Part shown: in pieces, positions 38,601 through 45,801 of the stretch | Layout of the letters: each line of letters begins with the position of its first letter | How positions within the stretch are numbered: the stretch's first letter is position 1 | Source: Rhodospirillales bacterium | GTDB lineage: Bacteria > Pseudomonadota > Alphaproteobacteria > Rhodospirillales > UBA2165 | DNA: 64,000 nt | Assembly: GCA_022823235.1 (NCBI GenBank) | Contig: JAJDXO010000041.1 | Span: forward strand, 62,001-126,000 | Reading direction: 5' to 3' | Program-made: the position numbers and the translations under genes | The notes under the pieces: generated by a model | Database searches by the model: none | The model's input: only the letters and a program-made list of their open reading frames with translations | Told to the model about the DNA's origin: nothing

Positions 38601-38904
38601 GATATTCCAAGCCGCAGATCGGGCTGCACGCAAGGCCGGGGATTCCGATCTGGTTCCCTACTGGATCGCTTCCGGAAATTACCGAGTGGAGCGCCATGTG
38701 CCGCTGCTGCCTTATGCGAGGGAGGTCGAAGCCTTCCGACGCCTAAAACGGCAGCTTGCCGCTTATCGCGTCGTCTTCGGCCAGCCGCGACAGCAGGAAC
38801 TGGTTGCTCTGCTCGAACGGGCTGATTTTTCGGACGTTCAACTCAGAGAGTTGATAATCGATCTATCTCCGCCAGACGCAGCAGATGGGCGTCCAGTTCA
38901 ATGA
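35692..38904 (+). CDS. SNF2/superfamily 2 helicase, third gene of the DUF6361-PLD operon
   Basis: The 1070-residue superfamily 2 ATPase shows motif I ADEVGLGKT at residues 41-49, motif II ILDEFQRF near residue 262, motif III LLLSATPYKLY near 303, and motifs V-VI STSIGQEGLDFHPWCHRLVHWNLPGNPVDLEQREGRVHR near 905-940. The last is typical of SNF2-type translocases. A long insert (about residues 450-820) separates the two RecA lobes. It is translationally coupled to the PLD-like protein, so ATP-driven DNA translocation probably feeds the nuclease. Related helicases occur in DISARM and other restriction-like systems, but this three-gene set lacks a methyltransferase. Confidence 0.82.
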   Translation: MIRPRPKEILKPLKPFQRRTVDHAFRRLFLDADSTSRFLVADEVGLGKTLVARGIIARTIDHLWEDVDRIDIVYICSNAGIARANLPKLQIGGANERSFALATRLTMLATELAPGDDGPGFMENKLNFVSFTPGTSFEMGHSGGQRREREVLFHLLAPHVKRSTPLMNLLQGWVTKTDAWRRGLDAELPIEPTIRREFDEEFEKRVDLHRKLRDLLDNSFHRYRRHWPDEARCGRDEVIGELRRLLAAVCIHALEPDLVILDEFQRFKPLIETREDRRSEAAELAQSLFQTKAHDGRPVPTLLLSATPYKLYTTDAEIEQEDHYEDFLATTRFLFGVQESRVETLASGLARFANALKRATPDDRDSLQVAANAKTGVENALRSVMARTERVTASDERDAMLREPEVRLSLKPADVRQYLAADALFEAVGDRDPMPFWKSAPYLVHFMRGYKLNERLDEMLELSPSKVAAVLRSHRKSFLSAETLHQWLELDPAHPKMREMVSDQLDRGVWRLLWVPPTLPYWPLEGPFQDKTGVTKTLLFSAWNVVPDVVSAVLSYEAERRMTGGRIRTYMDPARQQVPLLRLTQSAAQIRSRHRLLLLLLPCLQLADRAHPLNAPPGHDRREWVHDSVETLLSAPGLPDPQDGPVDDRWEWAAPLLLDPELRTFLEAWRDEDIPAIKGDESLPRPNPELFGAYVDDLLDLPLDQLGRRPPDLADLLTEVALGAPAILALRSLNVSTDLPADTRRRLAVTIADAFWSLFNQPAVISLLRQLSVGKKAARDDKAYWRLVLEYCRQGNLQAVLDEQWHLLWEQHAWSESADAAEVATECVKTLVNVVQPVRSRVHGRFLETRDTDQVDPEQIRIRTVFALRFGHLRAENDENISEDMVRAAFNSPFRPLVLTSTSIGQEGLDFHPWCHRLVHWNLPGNPVDLEQREGRVHRYKGHAVRRNVAAVHGEAALASWQPGNDLWALIFQAADRAARKAGDSDLVPYWIASGNYRVERHVPLLPYAREVEAFRRLKRQLAAYRVVFGQPRQQELVALLERADFSDVQLRELIIDLSPPDAADGRPVQ

Positions 38905-38932
38905 TAACCACAATTCGTGATGGGCATCGCTT

Positions 38933-39270
38933 CTATGTTGACTGTTTCGCGGAGGCCAAGAGAGATGCGGGACCCACCGTCACCGCCGCATGGCGCGCCC
39001 GGTCGGGCGTCTCCGAGAACTCAAATGCCGCCCCCGGCCCCTCTTCGACCGACGCCGGGCTCGGCACCGTAAGCGCGAGCGGAGGACAGAGCGCGCGCTC
39101 GTCCGCCATGCACACCGACTCCGATGCGCCGCACGCTGGCAAATTGGCCGGCGCGAGCGTTACCGCCGCGTTCCCGTTGGGCGCCAGCGTCAGCTCGAAG
39201 CGCGGGTTCAACCCGGCCGCCGCCGAAACAAACGCGTTGTAGCTCGGAGGATTTTCTACTTCGACATCCC
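38933..39270 (-). pseudogene. fragment of a Calx-beta/Ig-repeat surface protein
   Basis: On the minus strand an open stretch with no start codon of its own reads FVSAAAGLNPRFELTLAP, then LPACGASESVCMADERAL, LALTVPSPASVEEGPGAAFEF and ending HAAVTV before losing the pattern. This matches the repeat unit of large secreted proteins in which an Ig-like unit (C-x6-CTADGR pattern) is followed by a Calx-beta unit (VEEGPGA...F.V). Only about one repeat is left, flanked by unrelated defence genes, so it is a relic. The plus-strand frame that starts on the helicase stop codon (ATGA at 38901) is its shadow. Confidence 0.5.
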
Positions 39271-39289
39271 GTCACTATGAAGGTTCCCC

Positions 39290-40687
39290 CTATCCGCCAC
39301 CGACTCCTTCCGGCGCGTTCAGCTTTGGGAGAAAGATAGGGCGGGGATGCTGAAACTCGTTCCATGCTTCGACGAAGAACGGGATCAGCTCCTTATAGGC
39401 GTGTCTGAAGTAGGCGTCGTTTCTCAAGACGTAGTTTTCATGGAATTGCAATTCTGGGCCGGGTTCCGGCTCCAGTGAAACACCTCGGATCGTGGAAACA
39501 ATGTTGGGGATGGCGGCACCTCCGACGCGGTGGTGGCTCCGCACGCCCGGCCGGGGAGGCGGCAGGTAGGTCTGAAATCCCTGTATGCCCGTGAAGCCCG
39601 CAATCACGGTTACGGGAGATGTAACGTCGAGTTGTTCCTTCGCGAATCGGAGGTACTTGCTCAATGCGAGCGCAAAGGCATCCTCGAAGAATCGGACTAC
39701 ATGGTGCGGGGATCGCAAATCGGGGAAATCCAAGTGCTTAAGCTCTTCAGCCTCGAAGTCGACGCGCCGGGATTGAAGCCAGTAATTGTCTATTCCCCAG
39801 ATTTCGCCCTCCCTGGTCACTTGGACAATATAGTCGGCGGCAATTCGATCAGGGTCGCCGGACTCGATCACAACAGCTCCCCATTCGTTGCCCATGCGCC
39901 GGCGCCGACTTTGCCCCGGGCTCCAGAAGGGCGTCAGCGGCATGTTGTCGAGCATTTCAAGAATCTGAAGAGGGTCGAAGGGCCCTCCCAGCCCGGCGGG
40001 AACAACCCTCAGGAAGGCTCGCGGCCCGTCATTCCATACGACCGGCGTGGGTTCCGGGTGGTCCCTGGCCGGAGGCAGTACTCCCAGGACATCGCCCTCC
40101 TTGAGAAAATTCGATACACCGGAGCCTGATTGCGGCGAAGCGAGGGAGGAACCGTCCTCCCGCGAGACCTCAAGCGCGGTCCGGATTGCGTCTTCGAAAT
40201 ATCTGGTAAGATTGCGTTTGACGGAGTTCCGTTCGTCCGCCTCCACATCCTCGCCCAGGTTGAAACAATGCGGCCAACGGGTATGGCGGATGTTGAAGGG
40301 CAGCGTCGTCTCCGTGGGCGGCCCATAGGCCTCATTCATGACCGCCACGATTCTCTCGTGACCGAGCTTTGCAAGCGCCCAGCCGTACTCGATCAGAACG
40401 TTTGCGTTCGGGATCGGTCGGTTCCCCTCGGTCAGGCCGCAGAACGTCAGATCGGGAACGAACACCGAGCATTCCTCGATCTTCCTGAAGATGGTGTCGG
40501 CAACAGGCGGGCTGCCGGGGATGCCTTTGGTGTCCTTGTCGAGTTCCAGGTCTCGCAACGGCGCGTAAATCTCGTTCTTCTCTTCGCCGTGATTTCGTAT
40601 CGCCTGCGCCAGGGCATCCTCAATGAAACCCCGATTGGTCTTGTTCGGGCGATCGCTCTGCCAGGAATAAAAGATCTTGTCGGGCAT
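39290..40687 (-). CDS. TIR-like domain protein, candidate NADase effector
   Basis: The 465-residue protein begins with IFYSWQSDRPNKTNRGFIEDAL, then VFVPDLTF and NANVLIEYGWALAKLG, with Glu100 in the position of the catalytic Glu of bacterial TIR-like nucleotide hydrolases. This NV-xx-E-x-G pattern resembles the CAP12/Pycsar type of TIR-like domain. Residues 190-465 form a second domain that I do not recognise and that could be the sensor. AGGAG precedes the ATG by seven bases. It is transcribed alone, with non-coding DNA on both sides. An NAD-depleting abortive-infection role is inferred from family resemblance and the island context; a different nucleotide substrate is possible. Confidence 0.62.
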   Translation of the reverse strand: MPDKIFYSWQSDRPNKTNRGFIEDALAQAIRNHGEEKNEIYAPLRDLELDKDTKGIPGSPPVADTIFRKIEECSVFVPDLTFCGLTEGNRPIPNANVLIEYGWALAKLGHERIVAVMNEAYGPPTETTLPFNIRHTRWPHCFNLGEDVEADERNSVKRNLTRYFEDAIRTALEVSREDGSSLASPQSGSGVSNFLKEGDVLGVLPPARDHPEPTPVVWNDGPRAFLRVVPAGLGGPFDPLQILEMLDNMPLTPFWSPGQSRRRRMGNEWGAVVIESGDPDRIAADYIVQVTREGEIWGIDNYWLQSRRVDFEAEELKHLDFPDLRSPHHVVRFFEDAFALALSKYLRFAKEQLDVTSPVTVIAGFTGIQGFQTYLPPPRPGVRSHHRVGGAAIPNIVSTIRGVSLEPEPGPELQFHENYVLRNDAYFRHAYKELIPFFVEAWNEFQHPRPIFLPKLNAPEGVGGG

Positions 40688-40919
40688 GTTCTCTCCTGGA
40701 TTCCGTCAGTTGCTGCTACGATGCGGCAAGTACGGCAAGTTTGGAGTCGATACCAGGTCCGGCACTCACTAACCCGATTGCTCAGCCCGGTTCAGCCTGT
40801 CTGCCGGCCCTTCAATGTTATCGGTGAACAACGCCTATAGCGCCATGGCGTCTCACCGCACGCCGCCCAGCTCCGCAATCGCCAGATTCAGATATCTGTT
40901 GATCCCGACAAAATCACCT

Positions 40920-41834
40920 TCACCGCCAAGCCGCCTCCGAAGTGATCCGACCCAGAAGTTGCTCCATCACGCTGTTGACCTCCCGCTGCCTCAGCACCCG
41001 CGCTTCGCGCTGATTGGCCTCATCACCCGCGCCCAGTTCGAACAGGGCCACTGCTACCGGACCGTCCCTCCGGTACCCCTCGACTTCGTCGTCCCCGGCG
41101 AACCGATTGCGAAGAATCGACAGGCAGTCCCGGATCACCTCGCCATGTTCACCCTCCAAGGCCTTGTGGAACATCTGCGCAGCACCGTCCAGGCCTTCTT
41201 CAGCGTGTTCAATGCAATAGACCAGGTCATGGGCGTCTTTCCGCTCGAAGCGCTGATCAAAGGCCAAAGCCTTCAGGCAAGTGAAGCTCACCAAGTCGGC
41301 GTGCCTCACCACTTCAACGGCGTTTCCCGCGCCGCCAAGGAGCTCTGCCCGAATCTCCGCGACCTGATGCATTTCAAAGACGATGGACGAATGCGGGATG
41401 TTGAGCGCGGAAATATTCCCTTCCGTGGGTAGAGGCTCAACCCTGCCACCAGCGATCTCTGGCGCGTCGGCGAGCAGTTCGACCACCATCAGCGCGCCGT
41501 TTTCGGTGCGAGTCTGCCACCGCCATGAGAGCCTCTGGCCTCTTTCGTTCGTCGACCGCTCGAACCTCATCGCTCGCAGGTTCTCCTCGAGCGTGTGATA
41601 GCCCGCGGTGTCGGCCAGGAGCTGCAAGTCGATGACGATGTCCACATCGAGGGTGCCGGCGTGAGCCGGCACTTCCGGTGGCCGAGCCGCCACAAGGTAT
41701 CTGGGCGTCAGTCCGCCTACCAGAAACACGGACTCCTTCCACGGACCCAGTCCCCGCAGCAAGGTTACGAGGACACGCTCGCATTCGACCGTGTACCGAT
41801 CGCTGTAGCCGTCGAACGTCGCGGGCTTCACCAT
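40920..41834 (-). CDS. AbiEii-like nucleotidyltransferase toxin
   Basis: The 304-residue protein has the nucleotidyltransferase signature of AbiEii-type proteins: FLVGGLTPRYLVA near residue 37 followed by GTLDVDIVIDLQLL near residue 60, which supplies the GG and D-x-D residues. In AbiEii the domain transfers nucleotides to tRNA and blocks growth of infected cells. The start overlaps the stop of the upstream AbiEi-like gene (TGATG), the standard layout of type IV toxin-antitoxin pairs. The long C-terminal helical region is typical. The toxin assignment is by family and pairing. Confidence 0.75.
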   Translation of the reverse strand: MVKPATFDGYSDRYTVECERVLVTLLRGLGPWKESVFLVGGLTPRYLVAARPPEVPAHAGTLDVDIVIDLQLLADTAGYHTLEENLRAMRFERSTNERGQRLSWRWQTRTENGALMVVELLADAPEIAGGRVEPLPTEGNISALNIPHSSIVFEMHQVAEIRAELLGGAGNAVEVVRHADLVSFTCLKALAFDQRFERKDAHDLVYCIEHAEEGLDGAAQMFHKALEGEHGEVIRDCLSILRNRFAGDDEVEGYRRDGPVAVALFELGAGDEANQREARVLRQREVNSVMEQLLGRITSEAAWR

Positions 41835-42934
41835 CAGAAGCCGATCCTTTCGCTCCGCAGGTGCTCGGCCATTTCCCTGGAGCGGCCCTCGCTTCGCATC
41901 AGGTCAAGGTAGACCTGCACGGTACTTGCCAGCCAGACCCCGTTCACGGACTCGCGAAACAGCAACTCGCCCGGTGACTTGACCTCGATGACCGCAAGGT
42001 TCGCGCCTTGGTCAACAACTCGAGCATCCAGTGCACCGAGAGTCCGATCCGCTGCCGGGCTGGCCAGTAACCGACAACGCACCTGGGAAACAGTCGACAG
42101 AAACGGCGCGTACCATTGGCCTGCCGCTTCGTGAGTGATCGCGTACTCAGCCTTGCTCTCTGCGCAGGCCTCGGCGAACTGCTCCACTAGCCCTTCCGCG
42201 CGCGCCGACGGCACGAAGTAGCGCCGCATGGACACCGGTCGCATCATCGCCAACTGATTCACCCATGCATCCAGCAAAGCGCTAGGCTGTTGAAGATGGC
42301 GTTCCTTTCCCGGCCCCTGTCCACGCGACACCACCCATTCGAATTTCTCCAGTTCCGTCAGCACCTGCGAGGCGGTCGCGGGCGATACCCGGGCCTGGTT
42401 GGCGATCTCCTTCACCCCGAACCAGTCTCGATTCCGCATCAGGACAGCATGCAGCACTTGCGCACGACGACTCGAAAACATGGAACGGATGGACCGCGAC
42501 AGGCTTTTCGGGGTCGGTTTGTCCACATACACATAGATGTTTCCGGCGGGAAGAAACAGGCTGCCGCCGCTATCGTAGTAGCCAACCCGCTCCTCCCTCA
42601 GGAACTCCTTGGCTCCAGGTGAAATCGATTGGGCGATCAGGAAGGGCACCGCCTCCCGTGCTTCCGCATCCTCAAACCATTTACGTACAAGTTCCTGTAG
42701 CTGCCAAAGCAACTGCCGCACGTCACGGGGATATACCTCTTTTTTAACTTGGATAAGCAAGGTGGCCGCCTTCCCTCCCACCCGGAGGTCCACCTGTGCG
42801 TCATGTTCTTGATCGGGGCCGCCTAGGCGTTCAATCTCACACAACTCCGCCTGCACCTCGGGCAGCTCCCGTAGGACCTCCAGGAACCCATCAACCAGCC
42901 GTTCTTCCATTACGTCCGAACTGATCATCAGCAT
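41834..42934 (-). CDS. AbiEi-like antitoxin with winged helix and nuclease-fold-like ends
   Basis: The 366-residue protein has a winged helix near residues 155-215 (FGVKEIANQARVSPATASQVLTELEKFEWV), matching AbiEi-type antitoxins that bind operator DNA and repress their own operon. It is larger than a simple AbiEi. The N-terminal 150 residues contain Asp49 and LLIQVKK (62-65), a pattern like a PD-(D/E)XK core with Q replacing E. The C-terminus contains DARVV then AVIEVKSP (about residues 303-321), again like D...ExK. It precedes the AbiEii-like gene by a one-base overlap. A 16-bp palindrome lies ten bases before its start. Alternative starts at 42928 and 42910 exist. Confidence 0.7.
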   Translation of the reverse strand: MLMISSDVMEERLVDGFLEVLRELPEVQAELCEIERLGGPDQEHDAQVDLRVGGKAATLLIQVKKEVYPRDVRQLLWQLQELVRKWFEDAEAREAVPFLIAQSISPGAKEFLREERVGYYDSGGSLFLPAGNIYVYVDKPTPKSLSRSIRSMFSSRRAQVLHAVLMRNRDWFGVKEIANQARVSPATASQVLTELEKFEWVVSRGQGPGKERHLQQPSALLDAWVNQLAMMRPVSMRRYFVPSARAEGLVEQFAEACAESKAEYAITHEAAGQWYAPFLSTVSQVRCRLLASPAADRTLGALDARVVDQGANLAVIEVKSPGELLFRESVNGVWLASTVQVYLDLMRSEGRSREMAEHLRSERIGF

Positions 42935-42944
42935 ACTCGCCCAT

Positions 42945-42960
42945 TTTACTGAACAGTAAA
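42945..42960. promoter_or_regulatory. palindromic operator of the AbiE-like operon
   Basis: TTTACTGAACAGTAAA is a perfect inverted repeat of 7-bp arms with a 2-bp centre, ten bases upstream of the AbiEi-like ATG. A further half-site TTTACTG occurs at 42999-43005. AbiEi proteins repress by binding inverted repeats in this position, so this is the probable site for the winged helix. Confidence 0.65.
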
Positions 42961-42992
42961 TTTACCCACATTAGAAAATATTCAAGAAATTA

Positions 42993-43328
42993 TCAATATT
43001 TACTGCGCAGCGAACAATGCAGACGAAACCCCAACGTCGCGTAGTCCGCCGTCCGGCGAAGGCGTTTCACCTGCACCCGCATCCTAAGCGTCCGCCTCAA
43101 GCCGACGATGTGCCATTCCCAGTCCGCGCCGTTCGTCGCCTCGAATTGCTTCGGGAAGGTGCGGACACGGACGTGCTCCGGATGCCACCGCCTGATCTCC
43201 AGAAGATTGGTCTCGGTGATGGTCTCCTCCCCGTAGCTAACCCAGACTTCGTCGCGGTGCGAGAACCCGAGATTGCGCGACGTCGCATCGCCTAGGTCGA
43301 GGAAGGTGCGTGTGAGGTCAGGCGTCAA
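42993..43328 (-). CDS. DUF6615 family protein, probably truncated
   Basis: The 111-residue protein has the DUF6615-type core ETNLLEIRRWHPEHVRVRTFPKQFEATNGADWEWHIVG and then RMRVQVKRLRRTADYATL, where the usual conserved lysine after RVQxK is followed by more than 100 further residues. Here the frame instead ends with a short unrelated tail (LHCSLRSKY) directly beside the AbiE operator region. It starts with TTG, whose bases overlap the preceding stop (TTGA). I read it as a gene whose 3' half was replaced by the incoming AbiE module. DUF6615 is often found in defence islands; its function is unknown. Confidence 0.6.
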   Translation of the reverse strand: MTPDLTRTFLDLGDATSRNLGFSHRDEVWVSYGEETITETNLLEIRRWHPEHVRVRTFPKQFEATNGADWEWHIVGLRRTLRMRVQVKRLRRTADYATLGFRLHCSLRSKY

Positions 43329-44752
43329 CGCACTTCCTCCTCACTCCCGTCCTCTCCCACGTTCTCCGACGCATTCCAATCCTCCGGCATACCCTCGCGC
43401 AGCATTTTGAACAGGGACCTCCGAGCGATGTCGAAGCCATCGCAAAACGCCGCGTGAACTCTCTCCGGCGTCAGCTTGTGCAACCGGTTGTGAACGATGT
43501 CCGATCGCACACCATAGAGTTCCCTCACAGCATCCTTGATTTCCTGCTCGCTTGTCGCATCGCTTGCCAAAAATCTCGCCGCGCGGTTACGCAACTTGCG
43601 TCCGATGTTGCCCTCGTCCAGCACATACATTCGCTCCAGCGACATCGCGACATCCAGAACCCTGTCGGCCACCGCGAACCGCCCGTCCCTGGCAAGCGCC
43701 TCCGACAGCCGCGTAACGATCGGCGCCATCCTCTCGTAGCGTGCGCTCGTGCGGTTGTGGAACGCCTCAAGCGTTTGTTCCAGTGCTTCTTGGCCCATCG
43801 CCGGACACTCGGCAAGGCCGTCGACGCCCTGAGCCGACCAGCTCTGGTAGAACCCCGGGCTTTGTTCCTCCCGGCCCAGAAGCCGGCCAGCCGAAGCGTC
43901 GGTGCGGTTTGACAACTTGACGAGCGGTGCGACACGCGTAGTGTGACTAACTGCCAGCAGATCCAATAATGCCGCCGCATCAGGGAAAAATGTCGGCGGC
44001 GGCGGTCCCACCGGACCGTTCAAACTGCTTCTTTGCCGGAATTCGGGTCGCCAGCGGAACGGCCGGGCGACCGCGCCCACCGCTCGCCAGTCGTGGAATC
44101 CCGCGAATGACGGAGCGAAGTCCCAGACCGTCTCCTCGTCCACGAACCGCAGCACTTCTTCGTACGGAAGGAGCACCATCCCGTCCTCAACCTCGATTCT
44201 TTCGGACAGGGTAAGGCCATGGAACAACAACATGTCACACGCCACGTCGAGACTTCCGAGTGCCTCTGTTTCCGCCCCGTCTCCGAGCGGCGAGAGAAAT
44301 GCGTTCAACTCTCGGAGAGCCCTCCGGAACCCGTCATCCGGCAGCTCCGCGGCCCGCGCCATCAGCCCGGAAATCAGCGTTCCCGCATAGATATCCCCGT
44401 CGGAACCGAGGATATCCATCGAGAATCGATTGTCGCCGATCAAGCGGCCCGTTACGGCGACCCTCGCGAGCGTCGGATGGGCCAGCAGCGCGTGCCGCAC
44501 CGGATCCAGCACCGCGCGCAAGGGCGCGTAGTGCTCTTCCAAATTCCAGGGCCTGCAGTCGCGAACCTCGTCGTAGAGCAGACGCAGATCGTCGAGCGGG
44601 AAAGGCGGAGGTTTGCCATCCCTCAATTTGATTACGCGCGGATACCGTTCCTGATATTCGTGAAGATAGGATTCCTGCACCTGCGTAAGCGCGGGAAGCA
44701 ATTGCACCAAGCGCTCGATCCAAGCCTCTGAGTCGAATTCTGCCGAGGTCAC
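43325..44752 (-). CDS. protein with C-terminal ApeA-like HEPN domain
   Basis: The 475-residue protein has an N-terminal 330 residues that I do not recognise. The C-terminal part (about 340-450) matches the ApeA-like HEPN type: a helix with LERMYVLDEGNIGRKLRNRAARFL, then VRELYGVRSDIVHNR containing the Rx4xH catalytic motif (Arg416 to His421). HEPN domains of this class are RNases, often targeting tRNA anticodons in abortive infection. The start is GTG overlapping the NYN stop (GTGA), and the end overlaps the DUF6615 start, so all three are made as a unit. RNase activity is inferred. Confidence 0.7.
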   Translation of the reverse strand: MTSAEFDSEAWIERLVQLLPALTQVQESYLHEYQERYPRVIKLRDGKPPPFPLDDLRLLYDEVRDCRPWNLEEHYAPLRAVLDPVRHALLAHPTLARVAVTGRLIGDNRFSMDILGSDGDIYAGTLISGLMARAAELPDDGFRRALRELNAFLSPLGDGAETEALGSLDVACDMLLFHGLTLSERIEVEDGMVLLPYEEVLRFVDEETVWDFAPSFAGFHDWRAVGAVARPFRWRPEFRQRSSLNGPVGPPPPTFFPDAAALLDLLAVSHTTRVAPLVKLSNRTDASAGRLLGREEQSPGFYQSWSAQGVDGLAECPAMGQEALEQTLEAFHNRTSARYERMAPIVTRLSEALARDGRFAVADRVLDVAMSLERMYVLDEGNIGRKLRNRAARFLASDATSEQEIKDAVRELYGVRSDIVHNRLHKLTPERVHAAFCDGFDIARRSLFKMLREGMPEDWNASENVGEDGSEEEVR

Positions 44753-45510
44753 GCCCTCGACCTCTTGCCGGCAGCCGATCCCCTTCGTGCAGCAAGCTTG
44801 CGCCGGATACGCACCGCGCCCGAGCTTCCCTTACTGATTTCGAACCCGCCCGACTCCTCGACCAGGGTGCTCAGGTTCCGGCAACCGTAGCTGCGCGGGT
44901 CGAAGTCGGGCACCAAGGCCAGGATTCTCTTGCCTACATCGCTCAGGTTCGCCCAGCCGTCGTCGTCGGAGCCCTCGATCGCCGTCGCGATGATCTTCAC
45001 GGCCTTAGAGGGCCGCTCCGTTCCTTTTCCGGTATTCTCTTCGCCGCTATCCTTATCCGTACCCGCTTCCGTCAGGTTCTCGACATAGATGAAGCGGTTG
45101 CAGGCGTTGCGGAAGGCCTCGACTGCCTTGCGCTCGCCGAAGCCATATACTTCAAGCCCCTCCTCGCGCAGGCGCTGGGCGAGGCGCGTGAAGTCGCTGT
45201 CCGAACTGACCAGCACGACCCCGTCGAGCGTGCGTTTGTACATGAGGTCCATGGCGTCGATCACCAGCGCAATGTCGGAGGCGTTCTTGCCCTTCGAATT
45301 GCTGCGCTGCTGGTGCTGGAGGATCGCCAGGGACTGGATCGCCTTGTTCCAGCCGGAGAGGCGGGAACCCGAAAAGTCCCCGTAGATACGCCGCACGTTG
45401 GCTTCGCCCAGCTTAACGATCTCGTCGAAGATCGCCTGGGCGTGCTTCGCGCTGGTGTTATCGGCGTCGATCAAAACCGCGAGGCTCTTCGTTTCCCGGG
45501 CTTCAGGCAT
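44749..45510 (-). CDS. NYN-domain (PIN-like) RNase with C-terminal OST-HTH/LOTUS domain
   Basis: The 253-residue protein belongs to the LabA/MARF1-like group. The N-terminal NYN domain has the catalytic aspartates in LAVLIDADNTS (Asp15, Asp17), in ASDIALVIDAMDLMY and in VVLVSSDSDFTRLAQRL. A flexible acidic linker leads to an OST-HTH/LOTUS domain (WANLSDVGKRILALVPDFDPRSYGCRNLSTLVEE), a module that binds RNA. The start at 45510 has AGGAG six bases upstream; the frame extends to 45567 without need. Being first in the coupled operon with a HEPN protein, it would pair two RNase folds in one system. Confidence 0.85.
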   Translation of the reverse strand: MPEARETKSLAVLIDADNTSAKHAQAIFDEIVKLGEANVRRIYGDFSGSRLSGWNKAIQSLAILQHQQRSNSKGKNASDIALVIDAMDLMYKRTLDGVVLVSSDSDFTRLAQRLREEGLEVYGFGERKAVEAFRNACNRFIYVENLTEAGTDKDSGEENTGKGTERPSKAVKIIATAIEGSDDDGWANLSDVGKRILALVPDFDPRSYGCRNLSTLVEESGGFEISKGSSGAVRIRRKLAARRGSAAGKRSRA

Positions 45511-45801
45511 TGGCTCTCCTTGCAGGTGCCCCTTCCCGGGGGTCAGCCCGCGCTGCATGTGGATCAAGGTCGCCGGTGGTACTTACGGCCTGGCCGCCGC
45601 TCGCGCAATGCCTTGCCAGCCATTCCGTTTGCCGGACCGCAATTCTCGTCCGATTCCCGTTATAGACGATGAGGTTCCGCAGAGCAGTGGCGCCCGCTGA
45701 CGGTTATCGCAACGAGATCGGACTCGACATCGCGCCGGAAGGACTTCACATCGGGTGCGTCACAACCGATAAACTGGGGAGAGAATCCTAAGGAGGAATC
45801 A
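45511..45801. other. divergent promoter region between NYN operon and HEPN gene
   Basis: These 291 bp hold the promoters of the minus-strand NYN-HEPN-DUF6615 operon and the plus-strand HEPN gene. I see no gene or recognised regulatory motif here beyond the ribosome sites at each end. Confidence 0.35.

Noticed and set aside
33884-38904. Assignment of the PLD-helicase pair as DrmC and DrmA of the DISARM-like module at 47.5-61.7 kb.
   Set aside because: The pair lies about 9 kb away on the other strand, is coupled to a DUF6361 gene, and its helicase lacks the DrmA-type motif spacing, so a separate system is more likely.
38901-39242. A 113-codon plus-strand frame starting on the helicase stop (ATGA), which could be a fourth operon gene.
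   Set aside because: Its product is low in complexity (many Ala, Ser, Gly) and the opposite strand carries a recognisable repeat-protein fragment over the same bases, so the plus frame is a shadow.
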